A DNA stretch of 64,000 nt from Salinispora oceanensis (GTDB lineage: Bacteria > Actinomycetota > Actinomycetes > Mycobacteriales > Micromonosporaceae). A program made the position numbers and the translations under genes. The notes beneath the pieces are model-generated. The model did no database searches and was not told where the DNA came from. It was given only the letters and a program-made list of their open reading frames with translations. Within the stretch, counting starts at the first letter, position 1. The number at the start of each line of letters is the position of its first letter. Below, in pieces: positions 63,919 to 64,000 of this stretch. The DNA lies in assembly GCF_000383575.1 (NCBI RefSeq), contig NZ_KB911579.1:3318523-3382522 (forward strand). The letters run 5' to 3'.

Positions 63919-64000
63919 CATGATGCACCGGTGGATGGCACAGCGCATCATGGGTGGGAGCGCCGAACCGGGGTTCAACCCGCATCATTGAGATCGGCCG

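Overview
The window is about 70% GC, gene-dense and mostly housekeeping. Many genes start with GTG, many look leaderless, and several families point to an actinomycete: NdgR/IclR beside leuCD, MutT1-type Nudix plus histidine phosphatase, HU with a Lys/Ala tail, CofC/FbiD for F420, XRE(DUF5753)/DUF397 pairs and DUF3515. Gene content and order fit Micromonosporaceae (a Salinispora- or Micromonospora-like chromosome). That placement is inferred from family knowledge, not from a database search. I see no phage, transposon, CRISPR array or plasmid origin.

Region by region. 1-7.5 kb holds the end of a thiamine-diphosphate E1-type enzyme, a membrane phosphoesterase, a PQQ-type sugar dehydrogenase lipoprotein, a 2-hydroxyacid dehydrogenase, a PH-domain-like membrane protein, a secreted beta-helix protein, a 600-bp partly AT-rich intergenic region and a small gene for a secreted peptide. 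7.5-25 kb is a branched-chain amino acid region: ilvD, a GGDEF-EAL protein, ilvBNC-serA, leuB, ilvE and cimA, with interspersed genes (ApbE-like, tyrosine phosphatase, PRC-barrel). 25-32 kb has an EEP-family phosphatase, a MoxR-DUF58-VWA operon with a PDZ-less HtrA-type protease, an ArfB-like hydrolase and an alpha/beta hydrolase. 32.4-36.3 kb is the most accessory-looking stretch: TetR plus FAD monooxygenase, two unknown genes and a TrpRS of the GDRPTG type. 36-42 kb has an anchored secreted protein, an FAH-family enzyme, tRNA-Gln, two identical tRNA-Glu genes, ndgR and leuCD. 42-64 kb carries hup, mutT1, ppk, cofC, plsC, gpsA, a Cys/Met-type PLP enzyme, a ROK kinase, an XRE/DUF397 pair, ddl, DUF3515, an AsnC-type sensor domain, thiL, rpmB, a FakA-like kinase, recG, an LPVTG-anchored surface protein, rsmD and coaD.

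How the genes work together: CimA, LeuCD and LeuB form the citramalate route from pyruvate to 2-oxobutyrate. With IlvBN, IlvC, IlvD and IlvE also present, the window encodes a threonine-independent isoleucine pathway and valine synthesis in full. For leucine only leuA is missing. Two steps appear to be under ribosome-mediated attenuation. The ilvB leader encodes a 15-residue peptide with 3 Leu and 2 Val, followed by a hairpin and a terminator. The cimA leader encodes a 13-residue peptide with tandem Ile codons before a terminator. ndgR and leuC share a 37-bp divergent promoter region from which both may be transcribed as leaderless mRNAs.

The most useful non-gene observations are the cimA leader, the ilvB attenuator, a recurring TANNNT-(6-8 nt)-start-codon arrangement in front of about a dozen genes, and the TetR/monooxygenase/TrpRS segment. 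I did not find a convincing completely new system.
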